Position numbers and translations under genes: made by a program | IMG/VR virus record: IMGVR_UViG_3300021091_000106 | Location: 1-52,646 of that record | DNA from: a virus | Length of the DNA: 52,646 nucleotides | Strand: one strand, 5' to 3' | The notes under the pieces: model-generated | The model's database searches: none | Told to the model about the DNA's origin: nothing | The model's input: the letters and a program-made list of their open reading frames with translations, nothing else | Shown here: positions 42,057 through 49,511 of the stretch, one piece after another | Layout of the letters: the number at the start of each line of letters is the position of its first letter | Numbering within the stretch: the stretch's first letter is position 1

Positions 42057-42358
42057 TGACTGACAAAATTACACTTGAACTCACACTTGAAGAACTCAAA
42101 CTGATTGATAAGTATGTTGAGTTAAATGATGAGACCCAGAGTGTATTTGATAAAATCAAGTATGCTTATCCTAAACCAGAAACTCTCTATGATGTTTGTA
42201 TGACTTGGTGGGGGAGAGTGTTTGATAATAATGATGATATGGAAACTTGCATTGATGATTTGGTAGATAATATTGACTATTGGTTGCCGAAAGAACACGA
42301 CACTAACAGTTATAAATGGAATGAGTGTATCCGAACAATTAGGAAGAAACTACGATAA
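42053..42358 (+). CDS. Hypothetical protein
   Basis: 101 residues from ATG 42053 (ATGATGA). LTLEELKLIDKYVELNDE start is helical; MTWWGRVFDNNDD block mid-protein. Unknown function. Confidence 0.65.
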   Translation: MMTDKITLELTLEELKLIDKYVELNDETQSVFDKIKYAYPKPETLYDVCMTWWGRVFDNNDDMETCIDDLVDNIDYWLPKEHDTNSYKWNECIRTIRKKLR

Positions 42359-42552
42359 TGCCTTTTTTTCCTGACTGCTATGATGAGTGGGGATTGTATC
42401 AGATCACCTACGATGGAGACCACAAAATGTATGAAATGCTATTTGAGGGCACTGAAGAAGAGTGTCGTCAATATGCCTATGACAACTACACTGACAAGGA
42501 GCAAACTAACATGTGCTTGATGGATTGGGAAGCAAGGGAGTGGGATGTATGA
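42358..42552 (+). CDS. Small hypothetical protein
   Basis: 64 residues starting directly at the previous stop (base shared). Acidic/aromatic; unknown function. Confidence 0.6.
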   Translation: MPFFPDCYDEWGLYQITYDGDHKMYEMLFEGTEEECRQYAYDNYTDKEQTNMCLMDWEAREWDV

Positions 42553-42857
42553 CTAACATAATCAACAAACTACTTGCCATTTTTAATCTCAAACTTGTAT
42601 CCACTAAACCAGATACAAGTTTGGCAAAAGAAACTGTAAAGTTCTTGGAACGACATAAAGATTATTGGAATGGTGATGTTTTTTTCCCTTCTTATGTTGG
42701 AGATATTAACTATGTCCAAGAATGGGTGGAAGGTGAGTTTCCGCAAGTTTCTGGTGGGATTTATATTTGCGAACGAGTATTAGGAACAGAAGACAAGTAT
42801 TATGATTATAATGGAGATACTTATACAGCAGAGCAACTTCAAGAAAAACTAAAATGA
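42549..42857 (+). CDS. Hypothetical protein
   Basis: 102 residues coupled to both neighbours by ATGA. Hydrophobic N-terminus (TNIINKLLAIFNLKLV), an ENGD-like Gly/Tyr-rich end. Unknown function. Confidence 0.6.
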   Translation: MTNIINKLLAIFNLKLVSTKPDTSLAKETVKFLERHKDYWNGDVFFPSYVGDINYVQEWVEGEFPQVSGGIYICERVLGTEDKYYDYNGDTYTAEQLQEKLK

Positions 42858-43123
42858 AACTTTTTGACTACGAAACTTACGAGGATTATGGTAAGGAATG
42901 GTTCTTACAAATCCTTCCGCACGGTAGATATGCCCTATTAGATTTTTCACTACAGTGGGATGAATATCATGGTGAGGAATGGTTCCCACGGATTGCTATT
43001 CATATTGGTGATACTACTGTGTGTGGATTTTTCATTCGTTATAGACGATTGTATTTTAGTTGTGATATAATTTGTATCAAACGTGATTTTAGCTGGTATA
43101 GAAATAGGAGTAGTTATGTCTGA
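42854..43123 (+). CDS. Small hypothetical protein, paralog of 39270
   Basis: 89 residues. EWFLQILPHGRYALLD and the aromatic centre match the 39270 product. Overlaps the next gene. Unknown function. Confidence 0.6.
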   Translation: MKLFDYETYEDYGKEWFLQILPHGRYALLDFSLQWDEYHGEEWFPRIAIHIGDTTVCGFFIRYRRLYFSCDIICIKRDFSWYRNRSSYV

Positions 43124-43460
43124 ACCATACCCTGATGAAATGTTTGAGGAAGCAGCACGAAGAGAAAAAGAAAACAAAGTCCTAGACATCGCAAAGAACC
43201 TTATGGAAGAACATAAGGAAGCATTCCAACATCTTGCTGCGATTGAAAGAAAAGAACTTGCCGAAAAAGGATTTGAAGAACTCACCACAAATGAGAAAAT
43301 TCAACTTGCCCTTGAAGAGATTGATTGGATTGTGATTGGTGGTCAAGATGGTGAAGAGTTTTATGGTTCTATTCAGTTTCTTCGTAAGGTGTTGAGGAGC
43401 CTTGTGATACCTGAACAACCGTCACAAGGACACACCAGAACCGACCTGGATGCCCTATAA
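43116..43460 (+). CDS. Hypothetical protein
   Basis: 114 residues from ATG 43116 with AGGAG about seven bases upstream. Lys/Glu-rich helical first half; LRKVLRSLVIPEQPSQ later. Unknown function. Confidence 0.65.
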   Translation: MSEPYPDEMFEEAARREKENKVLDIAKNLMEEHKEAFQHLAAIERKELAEKGFEELTTNEKIQLALEEIDWIVIGGQDGEEFYGSIQFLRKVLRSLVIPEQPSQGHTRTDLDAL

Positions 43461-43461
43461 T
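43456..43461 (+). promoter_or_regulatory. -10 box with upstream GTCACA element
   Basis: TATAAT at 43456-43461 without a clear -35. GTCACAA ends 28 bases before it, the same spacing as at 39587-39614. Leader of about 17 bases to the ATG 43485. Confidence 0.5.
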
Positions 43462-43484
43462 ACACTTGTACACACAGAACTCTA

Positions 43485-43724
43485 ATGTCTAACTTCTACA
43501 CTTTACTTCCTGGAACTGATGTGCTCCGCAGTAAGATTGATGTCTTTACTTGGACTAATCCCGAAAATGAAAATGAAACTGAACGAGTAGAACTCACAGT
43601 AGATAATGCTGGTATTTTCATTACTTCTTGTTCTGGTGGTGCTCGTGAAGATATGAGTATTTCACAGAAGGATTTGGCGATTGCTCTTGCTCGTGGAATT
43701 CTTGAAGCATATGGAGTTGGTTGA
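43485..43724 (+). CDS. Small hypothetical protein
   Basis: 79 residues (MSNFYTLLPGTDVL start); beta-type first half and helical end (ISQKDLAIALARGILEAYG). First gene after the -10 box. Unknown function. Confidence 0.65.
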   Translation: MSNFYTLLPGTDVLRSKIDVFTWTNPENENETERVELTVDNAGIFITSCSGGAREDMSISQKDLAIALARGILEAYGVG

Positions 43725-44048
43725 ATGACTGACATTTCTAAACTTTCTTATAAAGAACTCCAAAAACTTGCAAAACAAATTGATGAACGCAAAGAGGTAT
43801 TGCGTAAGTCAAAAGACTGTGTTGAAGGTTATAAAATCACCTTCTGTGTAAAGTTCAATCCTGCTGAACACCAATTTGATGAATTGAAAAGTCCAGAAGA
43901 TTTTGGTGATTATTTGGCAAATGATGTGGCAAATATGATTATCAAAGATTTGGGTCTTCTGCAATCTGATGTAAGTGCTTTTATCATTGAAGAAATGACT
44001 GATGAAGATAAGGTAGAATGGAAGAACTTCTGGGAGGATGATGAATGA
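43725..44048 (+). CDS. Hypothetical protein
   Basis: 107 residues starting immediately after the previous stop. Helical basic start (LSYKELQKLAKQIDERKE), acidic end. Overlaps the next gene by ATGA. Unknown function. Confidence 0.65.
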   Translation: MTDISKLSYKELQKLAKQIDERKEVLRKSKDCVEGYKITFCVKFNPAEHQFDELKSPEDFGDYLANDVANMIIKDLGLLQSDVSAFIIEEMTDEDKVEWKNFWEDDE

Positions 44049-44344
44049 CTTACAAACTTGATCCAGAAGCAAAAGCATTCTCATACACTCGTGAAGAGTT
44101 GTTTGAGTGCATCAAAAAGATTGTAGCACACCCACACACTGCGATCACGAAGCACGACCAATCCCGTGCTCTTGCGATTATGATGGTGTTTGATGATTAC
44201 TTCACCAATTACACTGAAAGTGATAACAATGGTGGGCATTATGTTTATGAACAAGATGCAATTGACTTTATTTCTTTTGTAAGATTTAAACTTGGTATTG
44301 CTGGATTACCTGATGGTATTGATGTTGATGAGGTGTTGAAGTGA
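44045..44344 (+). CDS. Hypothetical protein
   Basis: 99 residues coupled to both neighbours. Contains LAIMMVFDDYF and FISFVRFKLG hydrophobic segments. Unknown function. Confidence 0.6.
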   Translation: MTYKLDPEAKAFSYTREELFECIKKIVAHPHTAITKHDQSRALAIMMVFDDYFTNYTESDNNGGHYVYEQDAIDFISFVRFKLGIAGLPDGIDVDEVLK

Positions 44345-44529
44345 GCAGATTTACTGAAAATCCTGATGAGATTGTGCTTCAAGACATTCAGATGTTTCAT
44401 CTGGAAAGTATGAATGAGAGGACACTCTGGATTGGTGTCTATACAGAGAGTGATAAAATCTATCACTTGAATATTTCTGCTGTTGGTGATAAACTGAGCT
44501 ATTGGTGGAGTGATGAAACCTGTGACTGA
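44341..44529 (+). CDS. Small hypothetical protein
   Basis: 62 residues from a GTG start that overlaps the previous stop (GTGA). Unknown function; confidence is reduced by the rare start. Confidence 0.5.
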   Translation: MSRFTENPDEIVLQDIQMFHLESMNERTLWIGVYTESDKIYHLNISAVGDKLSYWWSDETCD

Positions 44530-44728
44530 CGAACAAAAACTTACATTTCTACTTAAAGAACTTAAAATTTTAGCAAGAGAAACTCATTGTTATGATGGTA
44601 AAGGTGGTGGAGATTATTATGAATATCCACCACATGATTATGATGTATTTGCTGATGGTGAAAAGTATGGACTGGTTTCCTTCGCTCGCAGTATTTTAGA
44701 GAGTATGGGTGAGAGTTGTGAGATTTGA
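44513..44728 (+). CDS. Small hypothetical protein
   Basis: 71 residues from ATG 44513, GGTGGAG upstream; an in-frame GTG at 44510 is adjacent. Contains a Gly/Tyr-rich middle (DGKGGGDYYEYPPHD). Unknown function. Confidence 0.55.
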   Translation: MKPVTDEQKLTFLLKELKILARETHCYDGKGGGDYYEYPPHDYDVFADGEKYGLVSFARSILESMGESCEI

Positions 44729-45074
44729 AGAACCTACAAAATGGGAACTCTTCCTTGATGGATTCCATAACTTCTGGAACTGTCTGGATTGTTATAATGA
44801 TGGTGATACTTGGGGTTATGATGAGTTCTGGGAAGGACTATCTCTGGGATGGTATATGGAATACATCTATCCTTATGATGACCCATATAATATCACCATT
44901 TCCCCTGAGCGTAAGTTGAGAATTGACCAAAGACCACCAGTAATTTATGTTTCAGAAGAGGCATATGATAGACTGGTAGAGGCAATCAATTCACCACCAG
45001 ACCCAGAATCTGTAGAGAAACTTCGTAAACTGTTAGAACGTAAAGCACCATGGGATGACGATTATGGCAATTGA
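44709..45074 (+). CDS. Hypothetical protein with DUF1778-like C-terminus
   Basis: 121 residues from GTG 44709. The C-terminal PPVIYVSEEAYDRLVEAI and EKLRKLLERKAPWD match the C-terminal tail of DUF1778-type antitoxins (small, often ribbon-helix-helix). The aromatic N-terminal 60 residues are different. A regulatory or antitoxin-like role is plausible but no toxin is adjacent. Confidence 0.55.
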   Translation: MRVVRFEEPTKWELFLDGFHNFWNCLDCYNDGDTWGYDEFWEGLSLGWYMEYIYPYDDPYNITISPERKLRIDQRPPVIYVSEEAYDRLVEAINSPPDPESVEKLRKLLERKAPWDDDYGN

Positions 45075-45312
45075 TGTAAAAGAAGAACAAGACGGATCAT
45101 TTACTATTTCATGGGATGAGAATGATCCAGAGGAGTCTATGTTTAACACATGGACAGAACAAGACTTTGTAGATGCTATTCTTGAGCATTGCAATAGGGT
45201 CTTGGGACAGTATGAAGAGTGTCCACCAGAGGCAGAGGATTCCCTGGATTTGGCAGTAGACTTACAGAGTCCTTCAGAAGACAACCATGAAACCCTACCC
45301 CCTGGGTCTTGA
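45064..45312 (+). CDS. Small hypothetical acidic protein
   Basis: 82 residues from ATG 45064, chosen over 45055 because it matches the EDGSFTISWDENDP-type start of this small phage family as I recall it. Very acidic. Overlaps the previous stop and the next start. Confidence 0.6.
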   Translation: MAIDVKEEQDGSFTISWDENDPEESMFNTWTEQDFVDAILEHCNRVLGQYEECPPEAEDSLDLAVDLQSPSEDNHETLPPGS

Positions 45313-45463
45313 CAATCCTTACGTTATCCGTGGTATCCATGGCAGCACACGTTGGGGATTGTATCATCGTGACACCTATCAGAAGATAGCAGAGTTTGCT
45401 TCTCAGACTCAAGCTTATGATGCTCGTCGTGCTATCCTAAAGGTTCAGGGGTATGATGCATGA
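45287..45463 (+). CDS. Small hypothetical protein
   Basis: 58 residues overlapping the previous gene by 26 bases; Arg-rich. Missed by simple length cut-offs. Ends in an ATGA overlap. Confidence 0.5.
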   Translation: MKPYPLGLDNPYVIRGIHGSTRWGLYHRDTYQKIAEFASQTQAYDARRAILKVQGYDA

Positions 45464-45528
45464 AGGTATTCAAGTTCATGTTTTACGTTATTCTTGGAAT
45501 GCTAGTTTACTCTCTTTTTAAAAAATGA
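45460..45528 (+). CDS. Very short membrane peptide
   Basis: 22 residues (MKVFKFMFYVILGMLVYSLF start), one hydrophobic helix. Coupled by ATGA on both sides, which supports translation. It is the first of a series of small membrane proteins. Confidence 0.5.
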   Translation: MKVFKFMFYVILGMLVYSLFKK

Positions 45529-45716
45529 AAACTTCTACTGCTCTTGGTGTTGCTTTTGGTGCTCTTGTTTTTGCCACTGCTATTCTATTATTTGAAGCGT
45601 GGTTAGTTGGGATGATTTTGTCTTGGTTTGGAGTAACCTTGTCATTCTGGCAGAACTTTGTTATGATTGTACTTGCTAATATGATTTTCAAACCCTCTGG
45701 AGTTTCTTCTAAATGA
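45525..45716 (+). CDS. Small membrane protein
   Basis: 63 residues with two hydrophobic segments (about residues 8-30 and 33-55). ATGA coupling on both sides. Unknown function. Confidence 0.6.
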   Translation: MKTSTALGVAFGALVFATAILLFEAWLVGMILSWFGVTLSFWQNFVMIVLANMIFKPSGVSSK

Positions 45717-45835
45717 TTACCACAATTATGGCAGGATTTGCCTTTGGTTATTGTGTGATGGATATTATCCAAAACTATCGTGCTCGACGCACTATGGATG
45801 AACTGCTCAAATCTACTATCGAAGGTGACAAATGA
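45713..45835 (+). CDS. Very short membrane-anchored peptide
   Basis: 40 residues, hydrophobic N-terminus (MITTIMAGFAFGYCVMD) then a charged tail. ATGA coupled to its neighbours. Confidence 0.5.
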   Translation: MITTIMAGFAFGYCVMDIIQNYRARRTMDELLKSTIEGDK

Positions 45836-46239
45836 ACAAACAAAACGGATTTATTGACCCTGCAGTTGCTGCTATTGCTGTAGGTGTGGTAGTGATTGGT
45901 GGTCTCATCTTTATTGGTGGTCCCCAATACAATGTGTGGCAACAATCTCTTGCTGGTAAAGCAGAACTGCAAAAAGCAGAATATACCCGCCAGGTAGCAG
46001 TTCTGGAAGCACAAGCAAAAAAAGATAGTGCTCAACAACTTGCTGATGCTGAAATCATTCGTGCCACTGGTGTTGCTAAGGCAAACCAAATCATCGGTGA
46101 TTCGCTGAAAGATAACCGTGAGTATCTTCAGTATCTGTATATCACTGGTATCGAAGATGGTTCTAAGAATGGTAATGTAACCATCTATGTGCCCACTGAA
46201 GGTGGTATGCCTGTTCCTACTCTTCAGATGAACAAGTGA
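45832..46239 (+). CDS. SPFH/band-7-like membrane protein
   Basis: 135 residues. An N-terminal transmembrane segment (AVAAIAVGVVVIGGLIFI) is followed by a charged helix (KAELQKAEYTRQVAVLEAQ) and DAEIIRATGVAKANQIIG, like the end of an SPFH (prohibitin/stomatin) domain, then a YITGIE...VTIYVPTEGG tail. Probably membrane-scaffolding; the role in infection is unknown. Followed by a strong terminator. Confidence 0.6.
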   Translation: MNKQNGFIDPAVAAIAVGVVVIGGLIFIGGPQYNVWQQSLAGKAELQKAEYTRQVAVLEAQAKKDSAQQLADAEIIRATGVAKANQIIGDSLKDNREYLQYLYITGIEDGSKNGNVTIYVPTEGGMPVPTLQMNK

Positions 46240-46258
46240 CACTTTGAAGACTGTCCAC

Positions 46259-46283
46259 ACCACCCCTTCTGGGGTGGTTTTTT
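46259..46283 (+). terminator. Rho-independent terminator
   Basis: ACCACCCC-TTCT-GGGGTGGT stem (8 pairs) and a run of Ts. Closes the membrane-protein group. Downstream TATACT at 46288-46293 lies 27 bases after a CCACAC element. Confidence 0.9.
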
Positions 46284-46287
46284 GCTT

Positions 46288-46293
46288 TATACT
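46288..46293 (+). promoter_or_regulatory. Candidate -10 box after the terminator
   Basis: TATACT, 27 bases after the CCACAC element that overlaps the terminator stem; leader to the ATG 46320 is about 20 bases. Confidence 0.4.
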
Positions 46294-46319
46294 GACTTCA
46301 GTTCAAACAAACACCTCTC

Positions 46320-46781
46320 ATGACTGCTTCCACCTTTGACCAGTATGTTGCTGAGCAGGATGCCCGCAACACAATCCAACTCAATGTGACCAAGTGGACT
46401 TGGTTGTTGTGTGATGCTCTGCGGCAGAATTATATTGACTATTCCATTCGTAGTCACTATAATGCTCTTCAGCGTGGGGAAGATACTAACTATCACGAAG
46501 CATGTATTGTTGACTTGAAGAATGGTCATTGTGGTTATGACTTTACTTTTGAGAGTGGTAAAAAATATCACAAAGTTATCATGAGCATTGACAATGGTGG
46601 CAAACTGCCCAACTCTCGTAGTGTGCATTGCTTCATTGACAAGAAGACTGGTGAAGTCTACAAGTCTGCATCTTGGAAGTCTCCTGCCAAAGGTGTTCGC
46701 TACGATCTGCGTATTCTCAATCAGCGTGAATGGTTACTTGCCAACGCTGATTGGGCAGGTCATTATCTCTACGCTCGATGA
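46320..46781 (+). CDS. Hypothetical protein, family shared with 37998
   Basis: 153 residues. VHCFIDKKTGEVYKSA and the ADWAGHYLY end match the 37998 product. N-terminal part is different. First gene after the terminator; unknown function. GC-richer codon use than the 24-37 kb region. Confidence 0.7.
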   Translation: MTASTFDQYVAEQDARNTIQLNVTKWTWLLCDALRQNYIDYSIRSHYNALQRGEDTNYHEACIVDLKNGHCGYDFTFESGKKYHKVIMSIDNGGKLPNSRSVHCFIDKKTGEVYKSASWKSPAKGVRYDLRILNQREWLLANADWAGHYLYAR

Positions 46782-46882
46782 TCTATGCACTGATCATCCT
46801 AGCAGGATTTGCATGGGGAGGATTTGTCCTATTCTCCCCCTTCTTTAATTACCTTGATGAACAAAAACATGACAAAGACTGA
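46778..46882 (+). CDS. Very short membrane peptide
   Basis: 34 residues, hydrophobic (MIYALIILAGFAWGGFVLFS start), then charged. ATGA overlap with the upstream stop and overlap with the next gene. Confidence 0.5.
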   Translation: MIYALIILAGFAWGGFVLFSPFFNYLDEQKHDKD

Positions 46883-46967
46883 TAAACTTATCTTTGTGGG
46901 GTCATTCATTTGGTTCTTGCACTGGGGAACACGTCTTACACAGGTGGTTTTTGATGTTTTACTATGA
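46869..46967 (+). CDS. Very short membrane peptide
   Basis: 32 residues, one hydrophobic segment (LIFVGSFIWFLHW). It overlaps both neighbours, which supports coupling. Confidence 0.45.
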   Translation: MTKTDKLIFVGSFIWFLHWGTRLTQVVFDVLL

Positions 46968-47391
46968 AATCAATGGGTATGGTGCCCATAAAAAGCTTTG
47001 CGAGGACATTTTGATTTGGTTTATCACCAAATTCTATCCTCGTCACAAGATTGATATTACTGTGAGTCATCGCGGTATGAAGAGAGAGGGTGCATATGGA
47101 TATTGTGATATTATGGGTGGAGAACGCTATCCACGCACCTTTTTGATTGAAATGCAGTCTAATATGAATAAAAGACTGTATGCATCAACTTTGCTGCATG
47201 AATTGATTCATGTAAAGCAGTGGATTGATGGAACAATGAAACTCAATAAAGGGAAAAGGATTTATAAGGGAATTAATGTGGAGGAGTTGGATTATTCTGA
47301 CCAACCACATGAGGTGGAAGCACATGAGAATGAGGAGAAGTATCTACTCACATTCATGTGTGATAGTGGTAGAGTGTGGACAGGTCTCTAG
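46954..47391 (+). CDS. Putative zinc metallopeptidase (zincin)
   Basis: 145 residues from ATG 46954; an earlier in-frame start overlaps too much. LLHELIHVKQW is a clear HExxH zinc motif, and EVEAHENEEKYLL supplies a downstream Glu in the SprT-like pattern. Small intracellular protease of unknown target; early location fits an anti-host role. A hairpin follows. Confidence 0.7.
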   Translation: MFYYEINGYGAHKKLCEDILIWFITKFYPRHKIDITVSHRGMKREGAYGYCDIMGGERYPRTFLIEMQSNMNKRLYASTLLHELIHVKQWIDGTMKLNKGKRIYKGINVEELDYSDQPHEVEAHENEEKYLLTFMCDSGRVWTGL

Positions 47392-47392
47392 C

Positions 47393-47436
47393 TGGCACAC
47401 TACCACCCCACGTAGGGGTGGTTCTACCCCTATAAT
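47393..47436 (+). promoter_or_regulatory. TGGCACAC + hairpin + TATAAT module
   Basis: TGGCACAC (47393-47400), hairpin CCACCCC-ACGTA-GGGGTGG (47403-47421) then TATAAT at 47431-47436, 30 bases after the 8-mer. An alternative hairpin (GGGGT-GGTTCT-ACCCC) overlaps the same bases. Precedes the gene at 47462. Confidence 0.55.
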
Positions 47437-47461
47437 GAGTATGTTCCAAACAGGTTCAACC

Positions 47462-47647
47462 ATGACTTCCATTCAAGACCACTTCAAACTCTACGCTTCT
47501 GGTCTGTGGGCATGTCCTAGGACTGGTATGCTGCTGACTCTGGATCAGGCACCTCTCTGCTGGGAGGAGGTTGATGCCATGGAGCATGACTGCTTTGACT
47601 CTTACAATGAGTGGAGTGAGCACTGCTCCAATCTGTTTGCTGCTTGA
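47462..47647 (+). CDS. Small hypothetical protein
   Basis: 61 residues from ATG 47462. Trp/Cys-containing acidic end. Under its own promoter module. Unknown function. Confidence 0.6.
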   Translation: MTSIQDHFKLYASGLWACPRTGMLLTLDQAPLCWEEVDAMEHDCFDSYNEWSEHCSNLFAA

Positions 47648-47672
47648 CACACTGATTCTTTTCTTCTACAAT
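47644..47672 (+). promoter_or_regulatory. Sigma70-type promoter
   Basis: TTGACA (47644-47649), exactly 17 bases, TACAAT (47667-47672). Overlaps the stop of the upstream gene; start near 47679 before the ATG 47696. Confidence 0.7.
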
Positions 47673-47695
47673 TGAGGAGTTCTTTACTTACAACA

Positions 47696-47938
47696 ATGGC
47701 ACAAAAGTATTTTTACATCGTTGATCACTATGTTCCCTTCCCCTCATCTGAGTATGGTGGACTGTGGAATGTAATTGCAGAGAGTGATGATGAATGTTTT
47801 GACCTCATCGCTGCTGAGGATGATGGTAATTTTTATGAGCATCACTACAGTAACCTGCGAGAAAACATTATGAATGCTCGTGTGTATGCCATCGCAGAAG
47901 ATGTTGGTTCCTGTGTAGTGGAGCAATTTACCACATGA
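47696..47938 (+). CDS. Small hypothetical protein
   Basis: 80 residues from ATG 47696, after the promoter. Tyr/His/Asp-rich centre (DDGNFYEHHYSNLREN). Coupled by ATGA to the next. Unknown function. Confidence 0.6.
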   Translation: MAQKYFYIVDHYVPFPSSEYGGLWNVIAESDDECFDLIAAEDDGNFYEHHYSNLRENIMNARVYAIAEDVGSCVVEQFTT

Positions 47939-48078
47939 TCGCAATCAAAGACCCAGACTTTATCGCTGCTCAACAGCACAGGTTGACATATCTGGAATCC
48001 CAACTAGAATGCATCCTGAAGGAAATGACCCAAATTCAGGAGTTTTTAAATGAGTATCAAGTCAGACCTGATGCATGA
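47935..48078 (+). CDS. Small coiled-coil hypothetical protein
   Basis: 47 residues with a heptad-like helix (LTYLESQLECILKEMTQI). Coupled to both neighbours; overlaps the next by 29 bases. Confidence 0.5.
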   Translation: MIAIKDPDFIAAQQHRLTYLESQLECILKEMTQIQEFLNEYQVRPDA

Positions 48079-48238
48079 GAGATGCATCACTCACTGTGAG
48101 GAATTCTTCATGGATCGTGTAAGTCAACTTGTTGATAGTTACAATCTTGATGATGCAGATGCTCTTCACAGTGAATTTGTTGTTGATGGTGAGGAACCAG
48201 ATGATTGGTTGTTTATCAATGATTTGACCGATGTATGA
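48050..48238 (+). CDS. Small hypothetical protein
   Basis: 62 residues, acidic, overlaps neighbours. Unknown function. Confidence 0.55.
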   Translation: MSIKSDLMHERCITHCEEFFMDRVSQLVDSYNLDDADALHSEFVVDGEEPDDWLFINDLTDV

Positions 48239-48506
48239 ACCAGAAGTCAACGATTATGTTGAATGGACAAAGGGTGTAGAGGGATGGGTTTATTTTAAGG
48301 ACAGAGAGTATATCACAATTGAGGTATCTGTCCGCCCCAAAGATCGCACCAATTATAAGGCATGTAGTCTTCATAGAAATGATAGACTACTTGTTTTATG
48401 TTATGTTGATCAATGGAAGGAACTTAAATACATTACAACAAGAGAGTCCATTTATGAAGATTTGGAGACTTTGGGCAAAGGCGCTGGGGGAGAAAGCAAC
48501 CAGTGA
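48231..48506 (+). CDS. Hypothetical protein
   Basis: 91 residues. YVEWTKGVEGWVYFKDREY then VSVRPKD and HRNDRLLVLCY form a beta-rich, conserved-looking domain that I recall from cyanophages. Unknown function. Overlaps the next gene by 53 bases. Confidence 0.65.
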   Translation: MYEPEVNDYVEWTKGVEGWVYFKDREYITIEVSVRPKDRTNYKACSLHRNDRLLVLCYVDQWKELKYITTRESIYEDLETLGKGAGGESNQ

Positions 48507-48699
48507 TGACAAAGAATCAGACCACATTGCTTGTTTACGCACTTTTATATTCATCACTTATCTCATTACTAATATTTGCATTGTCGCGGGGGTCATAAGA
48601 CACTGGAACGACAAAACAGAGGTTTATGTTGAGATAATGATGGAGGAACCAGTTGTGCCAAATATTTTAATTAAAAATCAAAGAGGAGAGTTTGAATGA
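48454..48699 (+). CDS. Small single-pass membrane protein
   Basis: 81 residues from ATG 48454. FIFITYLITNICIVAGVI (about residues 30-48) is a transmembrane helix, with a charged tail. Starts KIWRLWAKALGEKATSDD. Unknown function. Overlaps the oxygenase start by ATGA. Confidence 0.6.
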   Translation: MKIWRLWAKALGEKATSDDKESDHIACLRTFIFITYLITNICIVAGVIRHWNDKTEVYVEIMMEEPVVPNILIKNQRGEFE

Positions 48700-49484
48700 T
48701 AACTGCAGGATACCTAGATGTATTGGATCAACAAGGAATTGATGCCACATTAGAACGAATTAATTTATTGGATGATTGGTGGATTCCAAGAGGAATTTAC
48801 TGTGCAAACACTGGGTTCTCTCCTGATGATGAGAATCCAGTGGATTTCTATACTCTAGGTCCTGCAACATATATTGATTGTATGGTTAACACTCAGGTGT
48901 ATACCATGATGACTATGCAGACAAATCCATTACTCAAAGACTATTTTGATTGGTTATATGATACTGTGATTTATCATTTGTATTATGAGATTGGTCCTTG
49001 TCGTCTAAATGAATCCTTAGCATACCCTGGATTTCATATATTTGGATGTAAACCTGGACAAGAACCAAAGCCAGCAACAAAAGAATATATGGAACGTCCA
49101 AGTGCAACTATTCATGTGGATCTTCAACAAGAGAGGCATGGTACAGTATGGAATCAATATAATGAGGTAGACCTTGAGAATTGCCTGTCATTTACTCTTT
49201 GTTTAGAGGTTCCTAAAACTGGTGCTGGTCTCAACACATGGAATGAAGAATCTATTAAATGCTATGAGGCAAATGATGACTATGCAAAAGCAATCAAATC
49301 GCTTGAGTATGGTGCATATGGAACACCAACTGTGATTCCTTATATTCCTGGTAAAATGTTTTATTTTATTGGTCCATTACAACACCAGATCGCTCCTGCA
49401 TATAATTTGGCATTAAATGATCGTAGGATCACACTACAGGGTCATGGTGTCAAATGTGATGGGGTTTGGGAGATATATTTCTAA
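48696..49484 (+). CDS. 2OG-Fe(II) oxygenase-like protein
   Basis: 262 residues. TIHVDLQQERHG gives a His-x-Asp pair near residue 140; FTLCLEVPKTGAG follows the strand; a QHQIAPAYN block and RRITLQGHGV provide the second His and Arg. Similar to cyanophage oxygenases. Coupled to the preceding membrane gene and followed by the fucosyltransferase, so a glycan target is possible. Confidence 0.7.
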   Translation: MITAGYLDVLDQQGIDATLERINLLDDWWIPRGIYCANTGFSPDDENPVDFYTLGPATYIDCMVNTQVYTMMTMQTNPLLKDYFDWLYDTVIYHLYYEIGPCRLNESLAYPGFHIFGCKPGQEPKPATKEYMERPSATIHVDLQQERHGTVWNQYNEVDLENCLSFTLCLEVPKTGAGLNTWNEESIKCYEANDDYAKAIKSLEYGAYGTPTVIPYIPGKMFYFIGPLQHQIAPAYNLALNDRRITLQGHGVKCDGVWEIYF

Positions 49485-49487
49485 ATA
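49480..49487 (+). promoter_or_regulatory. Late-type box (CTAAATA)
   Basis: TCTAAATA at the stop of the oxygenase, 24 bases before the ATG at 49512. Confidence 0.35.
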
Positions 49488-49511
49488 ATAACACTGGATA
49501 ATTTGCGCGAC

